From Roseivirga ehrenbergii (GTDB lineage: Bacteria; Bacteroidota; Bacteroidia; Cytophagales; Cyclobacteriaceae): DNA of 64,000 nucleotides. Both the position numbers and the translations under genes were made by a program. The DNA lies in the NCBI RefSeq assembly GCF_001593005.1, contig NZ_LQZQ01000001.1:248001-312000 (forward strand), read 5' to 3'. Positions 16,499 through 25,890 of the stretch are shown here, in pieces. Each line of letters starts with the position of its first letter. Positions within the stretch are counted from its first letter, which is position 1. The notes under the pieces are model-generated. The model was not told the DNA's origin. It worked only from the letters and a program-made list of their open reading frames with translations, and did not search any database.

Positions 16499-17602
16499 TT
16501 AATATGAAAGTTTAACTCTACCTACGTCTTCAATTCTCTTTTCAGCCAATAACATGGCTGCTTTTTGAGAAGGGATTCCGTCTTGATCGGCTTTCGCTAG
16601 AATACTAGTGCATGTGTCGTAAATTTTCTCAGTCCACATATAAGCCAAGTCTTTACTATACGAACCTCTAAGTTCGCCAGTTATGTTTATAATACCACCC
16701 GCATTTATTACAAAATCAGGAGCGTAAACGATACCCTTTTCGATGAGCATATTGCCGTGACGTGCTTCATCTTTCAACTGGTTGTTAGCTGCTCCAGCGA
16801 TTACTGAGCATTTAAGTTTCGAAAGTGTGTCGTCATTAATGGTTGCTCCCATAGCACATGGTGCATATATATCTACGTCTAAACCGTAAATCTCATCCAT
16901 TCCTACTACGGTTGCACCTGTTTTCTCAGAAACCATTTTCAACCTGTCTTGGTTGATGTCTGTCATGAAAACTTGAGCACCTTCTTTTGTTAAATGCTCA
17001 ACCAAGTACATTCCTACTTGACCAACACCTTGAACAGATATTTTCTTACCCGCTAGCGAATCAGAACCATATGCTTTTTTTGCTGCGGCTTTCATACCAA
17101 CATAAACACCATAAGCTGTAACCGGAGAAGGGTCTCCACTACCGCCCATTTCAACAGGTAAACCAGTTACATGTTTTGTTTCCATACCGATATGCTCCAT
17201 ATCGCTGGTTTTCATATTCATGTCTTCGGCAGTGATGTATTTACCATTTAGGCTGTCTACAAACTTACCGAACCTGCGAAGAAACGCTTCATTCTTTAAT
17301 TTAGCAGGATCGCCAATAATTACAGCTTTTCCACCACCAAGATTAAGCCCAGATATGGCCGCCTTGTAGGTCATTCCTCTTGAAAGCCTTAAAACATCTA
17401 TGGCTGCTTCTTCTTCAGTTGCGTAGTTCCACATACGGGTTCCGCCTAAGGCTGGACCCAATACTGTGTTATGAATACCGATGATTGCTTTTAAACCAGT
17501 TGGTTCATCGTGGCAAAAAACCACTTGCTCATGGCCTAGCTTGGCAGCTTGTTCGAAAATTGAGATGCTCCCCACTTTTTCTGTTCCGTTTACCTCTACC
17601 AT
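16499..17602 (-). CDS. Leu/Phe/Val dehydrogenase (Glu/Leu dehydrogenase family)
   Basis: NAD-dependent oxidative deaminase of branched-chain or aromatic amino acids, giving 2-oxo acids and ammonia. About 367 residues from ATG 17602; the 24-codon upstream extension is not family-like. Motifs: dinucleotide/substrate segment GLNLGGGKAVIIGDP with catalytic lysine, TAEDMNM, and Rossmann GVGQVGMYLVEHL followed by acidic TDIN for NAD. Late core AGAANNQL is present. The amino-acid preference cannot be told from sequence alone. Upstream lies a TACTTTTG box (minus strand, 17672-17679). Single-gene unit with its own terminator. Confidence 0.9.
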   Translation of the reverse strand: MVEVNGTEKVGSISIFEQAAKLGHEQVVFCHDEPTGLKAIIGIHNTVLGPALGGTRMWNYATEEEAAIDVLRLSRGMTYKAAISGLNLGGGKAVIIGDPAKLKNEAFLRRFGKFVDSLNGKYITAEDMNMKTSDMEHIGMETKHVTGLPVEMGGSGDPSPVTAYGVYVGMKAAAKKAYGSDSLAGKKISVQGVGQVGMYLVEHLTKEGAQVFMTDINQDRLKMVSEKTGATVVGMDEIYGLDVDIYAPCAMGATINDDTLSKLKCSVIAGAANNQLKDEARHGNMLIEKGIVYAPDFVINAGGIINITGELRGSYSKDLAYMWTEKIYDTCTSILAKADQDGIPSQKAAMLLAEKRIEDVGRVKLSY

Positions 17603-17671
17603 TATTGTCAATTTGTAGTTTAAGTTATATTTGCCACATCCTTCGCTGATTTGGCCTTTTCTACTGGTGGG

Positions 17672-17679
17672 CAAAAGTA
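17672..17679 (-). promoter_or_regulatory. -7 box for the dehydrogenase gene
   Basis: TACTTTTG on the minus strand matches TAnnTTTG, 69 bases upstream of the ATG at 17602. The -33 element is not clear. Confidence 0.38.
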
Positions 17680-17754
17680 AGCGAAAAAGTGAAGAATTCT
17701 AAAGAATAACTGACGACAGGCAACCTTATTGCAACCTGTTCTGTTAAGCAAAAC

Positions 17755-19539
17755 GTGAAAGAACTAAGCCACCTTAATAAATACCTTCTCAAGTATAAGC
17801 TGCTTCTTGTTTTAGGAATCATCTTTTTGATCGTATCTAACTATTTCGCCATTTGGCCTGCCAAGGTGGTGCGCTACGCAATTGATTATGTTACAGAGAG
17901 TTTTGCGCTTTATCATGTTTTTGAAGGGGGCAGCTTGGGCGGTACTCTTTTCAATAAGCTTGAAGTTGGGGTGGTTATTCTCGGAATCATCATTCTTGTA
18001 ATGGCTTTACTTAGAGGTTTCTTTCTCTTTTTGGTTCGGCAAACCATTATTGTAATGTCTAGAAAAATTGAATACGACTTGAAGAACGAAGTCTATGTTC
18101 AATACCAAAATCTACCGCTTAGCTTTTACAGAAAGAATAATACAGGCGACTTAATGAACCGTATTTCGGAAGATGTGAGTCGTGTGCGCATGTATTTGGG
18201 GCCTGGAATTATGTATGGCATTAACCTGCTCGTGCTCTTCCCCATGGTAATTTACGAAATGCTGAAAGTGAATGCAGAACTCACTTTTTACGCACTATTG
18301 CCACTTCCTTTACTTTCTGTAAGCATTTACTTCGTGAATAATGTGATCAACAAAAGGTCGGAAGAAATTCAGCAGAGCCTTTCGAGTATGTCTACCTTTA
18401 CGCAAGAAGCATTCTCCGGAATACGTGTAATCAAGGCTTTTGTACGCGAGAAGGATTCCGTTAAAAACTTCTTGAAAGAAAGCGAAAATTATAAGCACAA
18501 ATCGCTTCGACTAGTTTTCGTTAACTCGCTTTTTCACCCCTTAATTATGGCTTTGATTGGCCTGAGCGTTATCCTTACCATTTATGTGGGCGGTAATCAA
18601 GTTATCGATGGAAAGATCAGTTATGGTAACATAGCCGAATTTGTGATTTATGTAAACATGCTCACTTGGCCAGTAACTGCCTTGGGCTGGATCACCAGTA
18701 TTATCCAAATGGCTGCTGCATCGCAAAAGAGAATCAACGAATTCTTGAAAGAGAAAAATGATATAGTTTCTGAAAAGAACTTAGATGTAGAGTTGAATGG
18801 GAATATCAAATTTGAAAATGTAAGCTTTACCTATGCAGATTCTGGCACTAAGGCCTTGAAGAATATCAGCTTTGAGGTGAAAGCCGGAGAGTCGATTGCC
18901 ATTATTGGCACTACGGGTTCTGGTAAAAGCACCATTGCCAATTTGATTGGAAGAATGTATGATGCCACAGGTGGCGAAATATCTATTGACGGCCGTAGCA
19001 TTAAAGATTATCGCCTTTCGAAATTAAGGTCTCAAACGGGCTATGTGCCACAAGATGTCTTCCTTTTTAGCGATTCTATTGGAAGTAACATTGCTTTTGG
19101 TGCGGACAACATTTCTAAAGAAGAGATTATTCAGGCCGCTAAAGATGCTGATTTGTATGAAAACATTATGGATTTCCCGAAAGGTTTTGAAACCATGCTA
19201 GGCGAACGTGGAATCACACTTTCTGGTGGACAAAAACAAAGGGCATCCATTGCCAGGGCTATTGTGCGGAATCCTAAAATCTTGATTATGGATGATGCAC
19301 TTTCGGCTGTGGATACCAATACCGAAAACACGATTCTTAATAGCCTTCAACGAATAATGAAAGGTAGGACTTCGGTCATTATTTCTCACCGTGTTTCATC
19401 AGCCAAACTGGCCGATAAAATCATTGTACTAGACGATGGTGAAATCATAGAACAAGGCACCAACGAAACCCTACTTGCCAAAAACGGGGTGTACAAAGAG
19501 CTTTACGATAAGCAGTTACAGCAGGAAGAGGTGGATTAA
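17755..19539 (+). CDS. ABC exporter half-transporter with degenerate Walker B
   Basis: 594 residues, GTG start. Six membrane helices in the first 320 residues (type IV exporter fold), then an NBD with Walker A GTTGSGKST, canonical signature LSGGQ, and Walker B LIMDDALSAVD in which the catalytic Glu is Asp; the H-loop His is present (ISHR). Asp at this place is the hallmark of the degenerate site of heterodimeric exporters such as TM287/288 or BmrCD. The second half-transporter at 20087-21859 carries the matching partner changes. Substrate unknown; lipid or drug export is the family norm. It is convergent with the partner's operon. Confidence 0.93.
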   Translation: MKELSHLNKYLLKYKLLLVLGIIFLIVSNYFAIWPAKVVRYAIDYVTESFALYHVFEGGSLGGTLFNKLEVGVVILGIIILVMALLRGFFLFLVRQTIIVMSRKIEYDLKNEVYVQYQNLPLSFYRKNNTGDLMNRISEDVSRVRMYLGPGIMYGINLLVLFPMVIYEMLKVNAELTFYALLPLPLLSVSIYFVNNVINKRSEEIQQSLSSMSTFTQEAFSGIRVIKAFVREKDSVKNFLKESENYKHKSLRLVFVNSLFHPLIMALIGLSVILTIYVGGNQVIDGKISYGNIAEFVIYVNMLTWPVTALGWITSIIQMAAASQKRINEFLKEKNDIVSEKNLDVELNGNIKFENVSFTYADSGTKALKNISFEVKAGESIAIIGTTGSGKSTIANLIGRMYDATGGEISIDGRSIKDYRLSKLRSQTGYVPQDVFLFSDSIGSNIAFGADNISKEEIIQAAKDADLYENIMDFPKGFETMLGERGITLSGGQKQRASIARAIVRNPKILIMDDALSAVDTNTENTILNSLQRIMKGRTSVIISHRVSSAKLADKIIVLDDGEIIEQGTNETLLAKNGVYKELYDKQLQQEEVD

Positions 19540-19553
19540 AAGCTGCGGAAAGC

Positions 19554-20084
19554 TTAATTCTTCACTGGCATATCAATTACCATTTCCGTTTCAGAAAGGT
19601 ATTTTTCGATTGTAAAGGATTGAGGGGTGAGTCCAGTTTTTTCTGCCTTTTCTTTCAATTTAGCCTCGATGGTTTCTGGACCAGGAATTACCGCATTGTT
19701 CGCAAGAATAGTGGCGCGAATTGCTTTTTGGGCAGGCACTTTTACTAAGGCATAACCAGCAGGTAAATCAAGTGTATCGGCTGCGTTATTGAGTAAAACC
19801 CCAATAAAAAGTTTGATCTCCTTTTTCGCTAAAGTGGTATCGTTGTAATGTAGAATGGTCAATTCACCGTCAATAATGCCCCCAATGGCAAAATCTTTGG
19901 CCTCAAAAAAGTAATCCTCAATTTCTTTGGCATCTGCTTGGCCTTGGAACATTCTACCCACTAGATGGTAATTGTTTACATTTTCAACTGTGTATTCAAT
20001 ACTGTTGAGTCCACCCAAATACACATACAATACACCTAAACCCATTACCACCACCGCTAAAGCGATTATGACATACTTTTTCAT
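19554..20084 (-). CDS. Membrane-anchored GyrI-like domain protein
   Basis: 176 residues. An N-terminal membrane helix (residues 4-24, YVIIALAVVVMGLGVLYVYL) anchors a soluble alpha/beta domain resembling the GyrI-like/SOUL small-molecule-binding fold (for example GYALVKVPAQKAIRATI). It directly follows the second ABC half-transporter with a 2-bp gap in the same direction, so the two are probably co-translated. A role in binding the exported compound is inferred only from context. Family assignment is moderate. Confidence 0.6.
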   Translation of the reverse strand: MKKYVIIALAVVVMGLGVLYVYLGGLNSIEYTVENVNNYHLVGRMFQGQADAKEIEDYFFEAKDFAIGGIIDGELTILHYNDTTLAKKEIKLFIGVLLNNAADTLDLPAGYALVKVPAQKAIRATILANNAVIPGPETIEAKLKEKAEKTGLTPQSFTIEKYLSETEMVIDMPVKN

Positions 20085-20086
20085 AT

Positions 20087-21859
20087 CTATACTGTTTTCA
20101 CTTCTTTGTACTGCATTTTATACAAATTGGCGTAGAATCCACCTTTGTCTAAAAGTTCTTGGTGGCTACCAACTTCCTTAATTTCTCCTTTATCGAGCAC
20201 GATTATTTTATCTGCATTCTGAATGGTAGAAAGCCTATGCGCAATCACAATAGCTGTTCTTCCTGTCATCAGTTTTTCAATGGCATGCTGAATCATTTCC
20301 TCCGTTTCTGAATCTACAGAAGAAGTGGCTTCATCGAGCACTATGATTTGCGGATCGTAGACCATGGCGCGAACAAATGAAATCAATTGGCGCTGACCTA
20401 CAGAAAGTGTAGCGCCACGTTCCATTACATTATAATCGTAGCCACCAGGCAGCCTTTCAATGAATTTTTTTGCACCAACCAAGGCTGCTGCTTCCTGAAT
20501 TTTCTCATCCGAAATATCAGGGTTACCCATGGTAATGTTATAGCGAATGGTATCTGAAAACAAGAAAACATCTTGCAAAACCACTCCTATTTTTTCACGC
20601 AAAGCAGAAAGGTCATATTCTTTCAAATCATGACCGTCAATTTCAATGGTGCCTTTATTGATTTCATAAAAGCGGCTCAAAAGATTAATGATGGAAGATT
20701 TTCCAGCTCCCGTTGCTCCCACCAAAGCAATGGTTTCTCCTTCTTTAACTTCGAAAGAAATATCTTTTAAAACGTATTCTTCATCATTATAAGCAAACCA
20801 AACCTTCTTGAATTTCACATCTCCTTTGAATTTTTCAGGCATATAAGTGCCTTCATCGGCAATGTTTTCATTGCTATCTAAAAGTGTAAAAATTCGGTTC
20901 GAACTTACAATTCCCATTTGCAGGGTGTTAAACCTATCGGCAATCATCCTTATTGGGCGGAAGAACATTTGAAGATACATAATGAAAGAAATGATAAGGC
21001 CAGGCCCAATACCAGAGTCATTCAAAATGCCCCTTGCACCGTACCAAACCACCATACCAATGGCCGCTGCTTGAATAATTTCTGCCACGGGAAAATAGAT
21101 AGCATAATAAAGCACCGACTTAATATGTGCCTTTTCATGCTCCTTATTGATCTTTTTGAATTTATCGTATTCGCGTTCTTCGGCATTAAAAATCTGAACA
21201 ATGTTCATTCCCGTTACATGCTCTTGTACATAAGAATTAAGGTTAGAAACTGCGTTCCGAACATCGTTAAAAGTGACTTTGATTTTCTCTTTGAAAATGT
21301 AGGTACTGAAAATAAGCAGCGGCAAAGTGGCTAAACTGATCAGCGTTAATCGCCAATCGAGGTAGAACATAAAGCCCATGATGAAAACGAGCTGAAGCAG
21401 GTCGCCAATCAAGGCTGCAATACCCTCGCTAAATACATTTGAAAGTGTTTCAATATCCGAAACATTTCGAGTTACCAACCTTCCAATTGGAGTTTTATCA
21501 AAAAACTTCAACTTCAGTTTTAGAAGGTGCTCGTAAAGTTTTATCCGTATGTCTTTAATAATGGTTTGCCCCACCCAGCCCGAAAGATAGGTATGGGCGT
21601 ATTGTACAATGGCCAAAACGACCAAATGGATGACCAAAATAATCAGCATGGTCATTAGGCCTGCGTAATCACCTTGCGGCACATAAGTATCGATGGAAAG
21701 CTGCACGATGTATGGCCTGATAGGTACCAAAACAGCGAGCAAAACGGTAAGAAATACGAGTAAATAAAATTGCTTAAGATAAGGCTTAGCGAAGCGGAAA
21801 AGCCGCTTAAGCACTTTAAAATCAACAATATTACCGCTTTTAACTTGTTCTTTTTCCAA
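20087..21859 (-). CDS. ABC exporter half-transporter with degenerate signature motif
   Basis: About 590 residues. A frame extends to 21934 but would overlap truA by 71 bp; TTG 21859, 5 bases after the truA stop, starts LEKEQVKSGNIVDFKVLKR, the more family-like N-terminus. Six membrane helices are followed by an NBD with Walker A GATGAGKSS, Walker B IVLDEATSSVD (catalytic Glu present), H-loop IAHR, and signature LSVGQ instead of LSGGQ. That complements the Asp Walker B of the 17755 gene, as in heterodimeric exporters with one dead ATP site. Order: truA, this gene, GyrI-like. Confidence 0.92.
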   Translation of the reverse strand: MEKEQVKSGNIVDFKVLKRLFRFAKPYLKQFYLLVFLTVLLAVLVPIRPYIVQLSIDTYVPQGDYAGLMTMLIILVIHLVVLAIVQYAHTYLSGWVGQTIIKDIRIKLYEHLLKLKLKFFDKTPIGRLVTRNVSDIETLSNVFSEGIAALIGDLLQLVFIMGFMFYLDWRLTLISLATLPLLIFSTYIFKEKIKVTFNDVRNAVSNLNSYVQEHVTGMNIVQIFNAEEREYDKFKKINKEHEKAHIKSVLYYAIYFPVAEIIQAAAIGMVVWYGARGILNDSGIGPGLIISFIMYLQMFFRPIRMIADRFNTLQMGIVSSNRIFTLLDSNENIADEGTYMPEKFKGDVKFKKVWFAYNDEEYVLKDISFEVKEGETIALVGATGAGKSSIINLLSRFYEINKGTIEIDGHDLKEYDLSALREKIGVVLQDVFLFSDTIRYNITMGNPDISDEKIQEAAALVGAKKFIERLPGGYDYNVMERGATLSVGQRQLISFVRAMVYDPQIIVLDEATSSVDSETEEMIQHAIEKLMTGRTAIVIAHRLSTIQNADKIIVLDKGEIKEVGSHQELLDKGGFYANLYKMQYKEVKTV

Positions 21860-21863
21860 AGGA

Positions 21864-22610
21864 TTAGTTGCTATATATAGAACTAGGATACGTAACTTTC
21901 GACAAAAACAGGCCTTTTGGTGGAGCTGCATCACCTGCGGCAGTTCGATCTTTTTGCTCTATAATTTTTTTAAAATCTTCTACTGTTATTTTTTCGAGGC
22001 CTACTTCGAGCAAAGTACCGACCAAGGCTCGCACCATACCCCTAAGAAACCTGTTGGCAGTAACGTGAAAGACCAAAGAAACGTTCTCGATTTGCCATTC
22101 CGCTCTGGTTATGTTACAAATAAAGTTATTCACATCGGTTTTTACTTTGCTAAAGCTTTCAAAATCTTGAACTCCCAATAATTTAGAGGCCGCTTGGTTC
22201 ATTAAATCTACATTCAATGGTTTGGGAAAGTAATAACTCAACTCTTGTAAAAAAGGGTTCTTGTTTTGGTTTACATAGTATTCATAAGCCCTTTCGGTAG
22301 CATTAAATCTTGCATGCGCATCGGGTTTGACTTCTACAATGCTGTTAATCACAATATCGCGGGCAAAATAACGATTCAGCCTATATTTCAATCGTTCAAT
22401 ATCAATTGCTTCTGCGGTATCGAAATGAGCAATTTGCTGTTTAGCATGCACACCAGCATCCGTTCTACCACTTGCCATAATGGGGGTTTGGACACCTAAT
22501 AATCTGAAAAGCGCGTTCTCAATCTCAACCTGAAGCGTATGAGCATTCTTTTGGATTTGCCAACCATGGTAGCTGGTCCCTTTGTAGCTTATATCGATGA
22601 AGTATCTCAT
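21864..22610 (-). CDS. truA: tRNA pseudouridine synthase A
   Basis: Makes pseudouridine at positions 38-40 of tRNA anticodon arms. 248 residues, normal length. N-terminus YFIDISYKGTSYHGWQIQ and catalytic-Asp motif ASGRTDAGVHAKQQ (Asp at about residue 51) are exact family signatures; the C-terminal FLRGMVRALVGTLLEVG is present. It heads a leftward run with the ABC half-transporter and GyrI-like gene. Confidence 0.96.
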   Translation of the reverse strand: MRYFIDISYKGTSYHGWQIQKNAHTLQVEIENALFRLLGVQTPIMASGRTDAGVHAKQQIAHFDTAEAIDIERLKYRLNRYFARDIVINSIVEVKPDAHARFNATERAYEYYVNQNKNPFLQELSYYFPKPLNVDLMNQAASKLLGVQDFESFSKVKTDVNNFICNITRAEWQIENVSLVFHVTANRFLRGMVRALVGTLLEVGLEKITVEDFKKIIEQKDRTAAGDAAPPKGLFLSKVTYPSSIYSN

Positions 22611-22616
22611 TGAGCA

Positions 22617-22637
22617 CGAAGTCGGAAGACCGAAGTC
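22617..22637. repeat. Short direct repeat between truA and the thiolase gene
   Basis: CGAAGTC occurs at 22617-22623 and 22631-22637 with a near-repeat after it, and TCGG/CCGA arms make a small hairpin between. The motif resembles intergenic micro-repeats common in this group; no function can be assigned. Confidence 0.35.
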
Positions 22638-22652
22638 AGAAGTAGTTCTAAA

Positions 22653-23852
22653 TTACAGTTTCTCGTAAATAATGGCTGCGCCTTGACCTACACCAATACA
22701 CATGGTTGCTAAGCCGTATTTCACGTTTTCACGTTTCTGCATTTCGTGTAGCAAAGTAGCCGAAATACGAGTTCCACTTCCGCCTAGAGGGTGACCGATG
22801 GCAATTGATCCACCGTTTACATTCACAATGTCCGGATTCAACCCGAGTTCTTGAACACAAGGGATGGCTTGTGCCGCAAATGCTTCATTTACCTCGGCCA
22901 AATCAATATCGTTTGCAGTAAGTCCTGCTCTTTTTAATGCTTTTTGAGTAGCCGGAATTGGCCCTACACCCATGCAGTCAGGAGAAACACCTGCAATGGC
23001 CATAGAAACTACTCGCGCCATTGGCTGTAAATTGAATTGCTTTAAAGTGGCTTCATTCACAATTAAACTTGCGGCAGCTCCATCATTAATTCCTGAAGAA
23101 TTGCCCGCTGTAACAGAGCCCCCTTTTCTAAAAGCAGGCGCTAAAGTACTTAGTTTTTCTACAGAAGAAAGTCTAGGATGTTCATCCTTATCAAAGATGA
23201 TAGCATCACCTTTTCGTTGCGGAATTTCTACTGGTGCTAATTCATTTTTAAATTTTCCAGCCTCATGAGCCGCCTGATATTTCAACTGTGTATGGTGCGC
23301 AAATTCATCTTGTGCTTCACGGCTCACTTTCCATTTTTCAGCTACGTTCTCAGCTGTTTCGCCCATACCGTATGGATAGTGTAACTCTGAAAGCTTGGGG
23401 TTAATGAATCTCCAGCCAATTGTAGTATCATACATTTCGGTAGCCCTACCAAATGCTGTTTCAGATTTGCCCAAAACGAAAGGAGCGCGCGTCATACTTT
23501 CTACACCGCCAGCGATATACGCACCCGCTTCGCCCAACATCAACGCGCGAGAAGCATCCATAATTGACTGAAGCCCAGAAGCGCATAGACGGTTCACGGT
23601 AACTCCACCTGTTTCAATAGGTAAGCCAGCCAAAAGTAGCGCCATTCTAGCCACGTTTCGGTTATCTTCTCCAGCTTGATTGGCTGCTCCAAAAATCACA
23701 TCCTCCACAAATTTAGGATCGAAAGAAGGGTTTCGTGCCATCAAAGCTTTAATAACATGAGCCGCTAAATCATCAGGGCGAACTGATGCCAATGTGCCTC
23801 CGAATTTTCCTACTGGGGTTCTTACGATATCAACGATATAAGCAGTTTCCAT
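22653..23852 (-). CDS. Acetyl-CoA acetyltransferase / 3-oxoacyl-CoA thiolase
   Basis: About 399 residues from ATG 23852 (an ATG two codons upstream is possible). Thiolase that joins or splits acyl-CoA and acetyl-CoA. Catalytic residues: acyl-accepting Cys in VNRLCASGLQ (about residue 90), GHPLGGSGTR His, and C-terminal Cys in ATMCIGVGQG. N-terminus AYIVDIVRTPVGKFGG resembles the PcaF/FadA/AtoB group; whether it serves beta-oxidation, phenylacetate or acetoacetyl-CoA formation is not decided. It stands alone, with no fadB-like partner near. Confidence 0.93.
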   Translation of the reverse strand: METAYIVDIVRTPVGKFGGTLASVRPDDLAAHVIKALMARNPSFDPKFVEDVIFGAANQAGEDNRNVARMALLLAGLPIETGGVTVNRLCASGLQSIMDASRALMLGEAGAYIAGGVESMTRAPFVLGKSETAFGRATEMYDTTIGWRFINPKLSELHYPYGMGETAENVAEKWKVSREAQDEFAHHTQLKYQAAHEAGKFKNELAPVEIPQRKGDAIIFDKDEHPRLSSVEKLSTLAPAFRKGGSVTAGNSSGINDGAAASLIVNEATLKQFNLQPMARVVSMAIAGVSPDCMGVGPIPATQKALKRAGLTANDIDLAEVNEAFAAQAIPCVQELGLNPDIVNVNGGSIAIGHPLGGSGTRISATLLHEMQKRENVKYGLATMCIGVGQGAAIIYEKL

Positions 23853-24014
23853 AAACAAATTTGGGTTTGTGATTTTCGAGACACGAATTTAACTCAAATT
23901 AAATAGCAAGGAAAAGATTTACCAGAATAGACAAATCAACTACATTCTTTTAGATGGAGATCATTAGCCTAATTCTTCATGAATTAAATGGCTTCCAACT
24001 CAAAGTGATTTGGT

Positions 24015-24022
24015 TATATTTG
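24015..24022 (+). promoter_or_regulatory. -7 box for the DUF4293 gene
   Basis: TATATTTG, an exact TAnnTTTG match, 21 bases before the ATG at 24043; the message leader would be very short. No good -33 TTG is seen. Confidence 0.5.
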
Positions 24023-24042
24023 CACCATAATTCAAAAAAGAC

Positions 24043-24543
24043 ATGATACAGCGAATTCAGAGCATTCTTTTATTAGGCGTTTCTATTTGTATGGGTATGG
24101 TTTTGGCCTTTTACATTTGGAGCGAAGTAAACCCTGAAACTTCAACGGGAATTTTATTTTCACCTATGGAAATGAAAGTAATTGACATGGGGGAAATGCC
24201 TCAAGATTCTTCTGACGATGTAATCACGCAAACTGAAAGTACTTGGTATTTAGCAGCATTGGCTGTTGCGGCTTCTTTAGTGGCTTTGTTTTCTATTTTC
24301 CAGTTCAATAATAGGTTAAACCAAATGAAATTGGGAGCACTTAACTCACTTTTAATGGTTAGTTATTTAGGTGTTTGCTTTTTTAAGGTAAACCAATTTG
24401 AAGAGATCGTAATGCCACAAGTGCAGGGCGGTTTTCACCTTGGCTTTATGTTGCCTGCTGGAGCCTTAATTTTAAATGCATTGGCCAACCGTTTTATTCG
24501 TAAAGACGAAAAATTGGTAAAGTCGGTAGATAGAATTAGGTAG
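24043..24543 (+). CDS. DUF4293 family integral membrane protein
   Basis: 166 residues with four membrane helices: residues 6-27, about 67-87, 95-115 and 128-150. The N-terminus MIQRIQSILLLGVSICMG is characteristic of DUF4293, a family of unknown function in Bacteroidota. The loop between helices 1 and 2 is acidic. It ends 17 bp from the convergent end of the DUF4249 array. Confidence 0.85.
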   Translation: MIQRIQSILLLGVSICMGMVLAFYIWSEVNPETSTGILFSPMEMKVIDMGEMPQDSSDDVITQTESTWYLAALAVAASLVALFSIFQFNNRLNQMKLGALNSLLMVSYLGVCFFKVNQFEEIVMPQVQGGFHLGFMLPAGALILNALANRFIRKDEKLVKSVDRIR

Positions 24544-24560
24544 CAGAAAACAGCAAAAGC

Positions 24561-25811
24561 CTATTGCCACCATTCTGGTTTTTCAAGACTACCTCTTTTT
24601 CTACAGTCAGAACAAAGGCGATGGGCAAGTAATTTCATTCCAGTTCCTTGCTCTATATCGTATAGTTCGTAAAGTTCCCTAATAGGAATCACTGCTCCTC
24701 TTTGGTCTTCGGGAAGATCTTCAGCCTCATAAAAAGTGTTTAATGAACCTTCAAATCCCATTTCAGAATATCTCTCACATGGTCTGACTACATATTCCAG
24801 AACTTCTTCATCCAATTCAGAAGGCCCTATATAGATTCTCTTGCTGCTTGCTCCTGAAACTTCAAAGTACCCAAGTACTTGCTCATCAGGAGTGTCTATT
24901 GATGAAACATTTCCTACAATAATACCTTGCTGCTTATCGAAAAGTGAACCATTGGATTCGTTGAAAAGTTTGATTTTCCTGTAATAACTATATGCCTCGG
25001 CACTGACTGCACGCTGCGTTATTTCAATAGAGTACATAGAGGTAACATCGAAATCAGACGCTGCTGAAAACCTAATTGGTATTTCGCGTAACTCGCCATT
25101 AGAACTACTGGCTGAGTTGGCCAGTATTAGATGATCGAAGCTGTTTTCTCTGTAGCATTCTTTAACGTCTTCGTTAAATGGAGAAATCACATAACCTGCC
25201 CAACCCGCAAACACGGCATCATACTTTTTAGTAAAAGGAACTATAACTTGATGGGCATCAGTCCATTCATAACGGTAGAACTGCGTGCTTTGCTGTGCAT
25301 CTTCTACATCAATAAAGAACTGAACCCCGGGTGTTGAAGTTGCCTTTTGCCCCGTTGATTCTATTACAAAACGATTATAAATTTCTGTGATTTCAGGCGC
25401 AGGTACGAGTTTTTCAACTGATGATTGATATTTTTTTCCTTCACGAGTAGTAATAAAAAGCGTGTAGCTTTTTCCCGCTTCTCCAGCAAAGGTGGCTGAA
25501 GAAAGGTAATTACCTGAACTTTGTTCTGTAAAGTATGTACGAACCCCCAGATTATCTTCTACCCAAACGGTGGCGCCTGTTGCGGCATTGAATGTATCAT
25601 CTACATCTCCATCGATGGGCGAGGTGTAAAATAAACGTACTTCATGGGCTTTTGCCTGATCAGAAATATTGGCATCTACCACCAGTAGTTTTTCATATGT
25701 AAAAGAGGTCGTATCTATTTCTTCAATGCAGGAGGTTGCAAAAAACACCAATAACATTAAGTAAATGCGAGTCAATGCCCCTTTCCTTCTGACTCTCAAC
25801 CTCTTTCTCAT
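24561..25811 (-). CDS. DUF4249 lipoprotein, copy 1 of 3
   Basis: About 416 residues from ATG 25811; an ATG at 25844 would add 11 residues before an already basic signal. Lipobox ATSC is followed by acidic IEEID, fitting the Bacteroidota lipoprotein export signal for surface display. The first ~150 mature residues are nearly identical to copy 2, while the C-terminal third is closer to copy 3. Conserved Cys: ECYREN, RPCERY and C-terminal CSDC before KPEWWQ. A 15-20-residue loop after HQVIVPFTKK is unlike the other copies. Last gene of the receptor operon; a lid or substrate-binding partner for the TonB receptor is inferred. Confidence 0.87.
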   Translation of the reverse strand: MRKRLRVRRKGALTRIYLMLLVFFATSCIEEIDTTSFTYEKLLVVDANISDQAKAHEVRLFYTSPIDGDVDDTFNAATGATVWVEDNLGVRTYFTEQSSGNYLSSATFAGEAGKSYTLFITTREGKKYQSSVEKLVPAPEITEIYNRFVIESTGQKATSTPGVQFFIDVEDAQQSTQFYRYEWTDAHQVIVPFTKKYDAVFAGWAGYVISPFNEDVKECYRENSFDHLILANSASSSNGELREIPIRFSAASDFDVTSMYSIEITQRAVSAEAYSYYRKIKLFNESNGSLFDKQQGIIVGNVSSIDTPDEQVLGYFEVSGASSKRIYIGPSELDEEVLEYVVRPCERYSEMGFEGSLNTFYEAEDLPEDQRGAVIPIRELYELYDIEQGTGMKLLAHRLCSDCRKRGSLEKPEWWQ

Positions 25812-25890
25812 TTTCTTTAAATCATGTAAGATTGGAAGTGCCATATTGAAATAACTCTACATTGAAAAACTACATTTCTTTCAATTCATA

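Noticed and set aside
20918-21334. 138-codon antisense frame inside the ABC half-transporter
   Set aside because: Opposite strand of conserved membrane segments; no coding signature.
20087-21934. Longer start for the second ABC half-transporter
   Set aside because: Would overlap truA by 71 bp with Cys-rich sequence unlike the family; TTG 21859 fits better.
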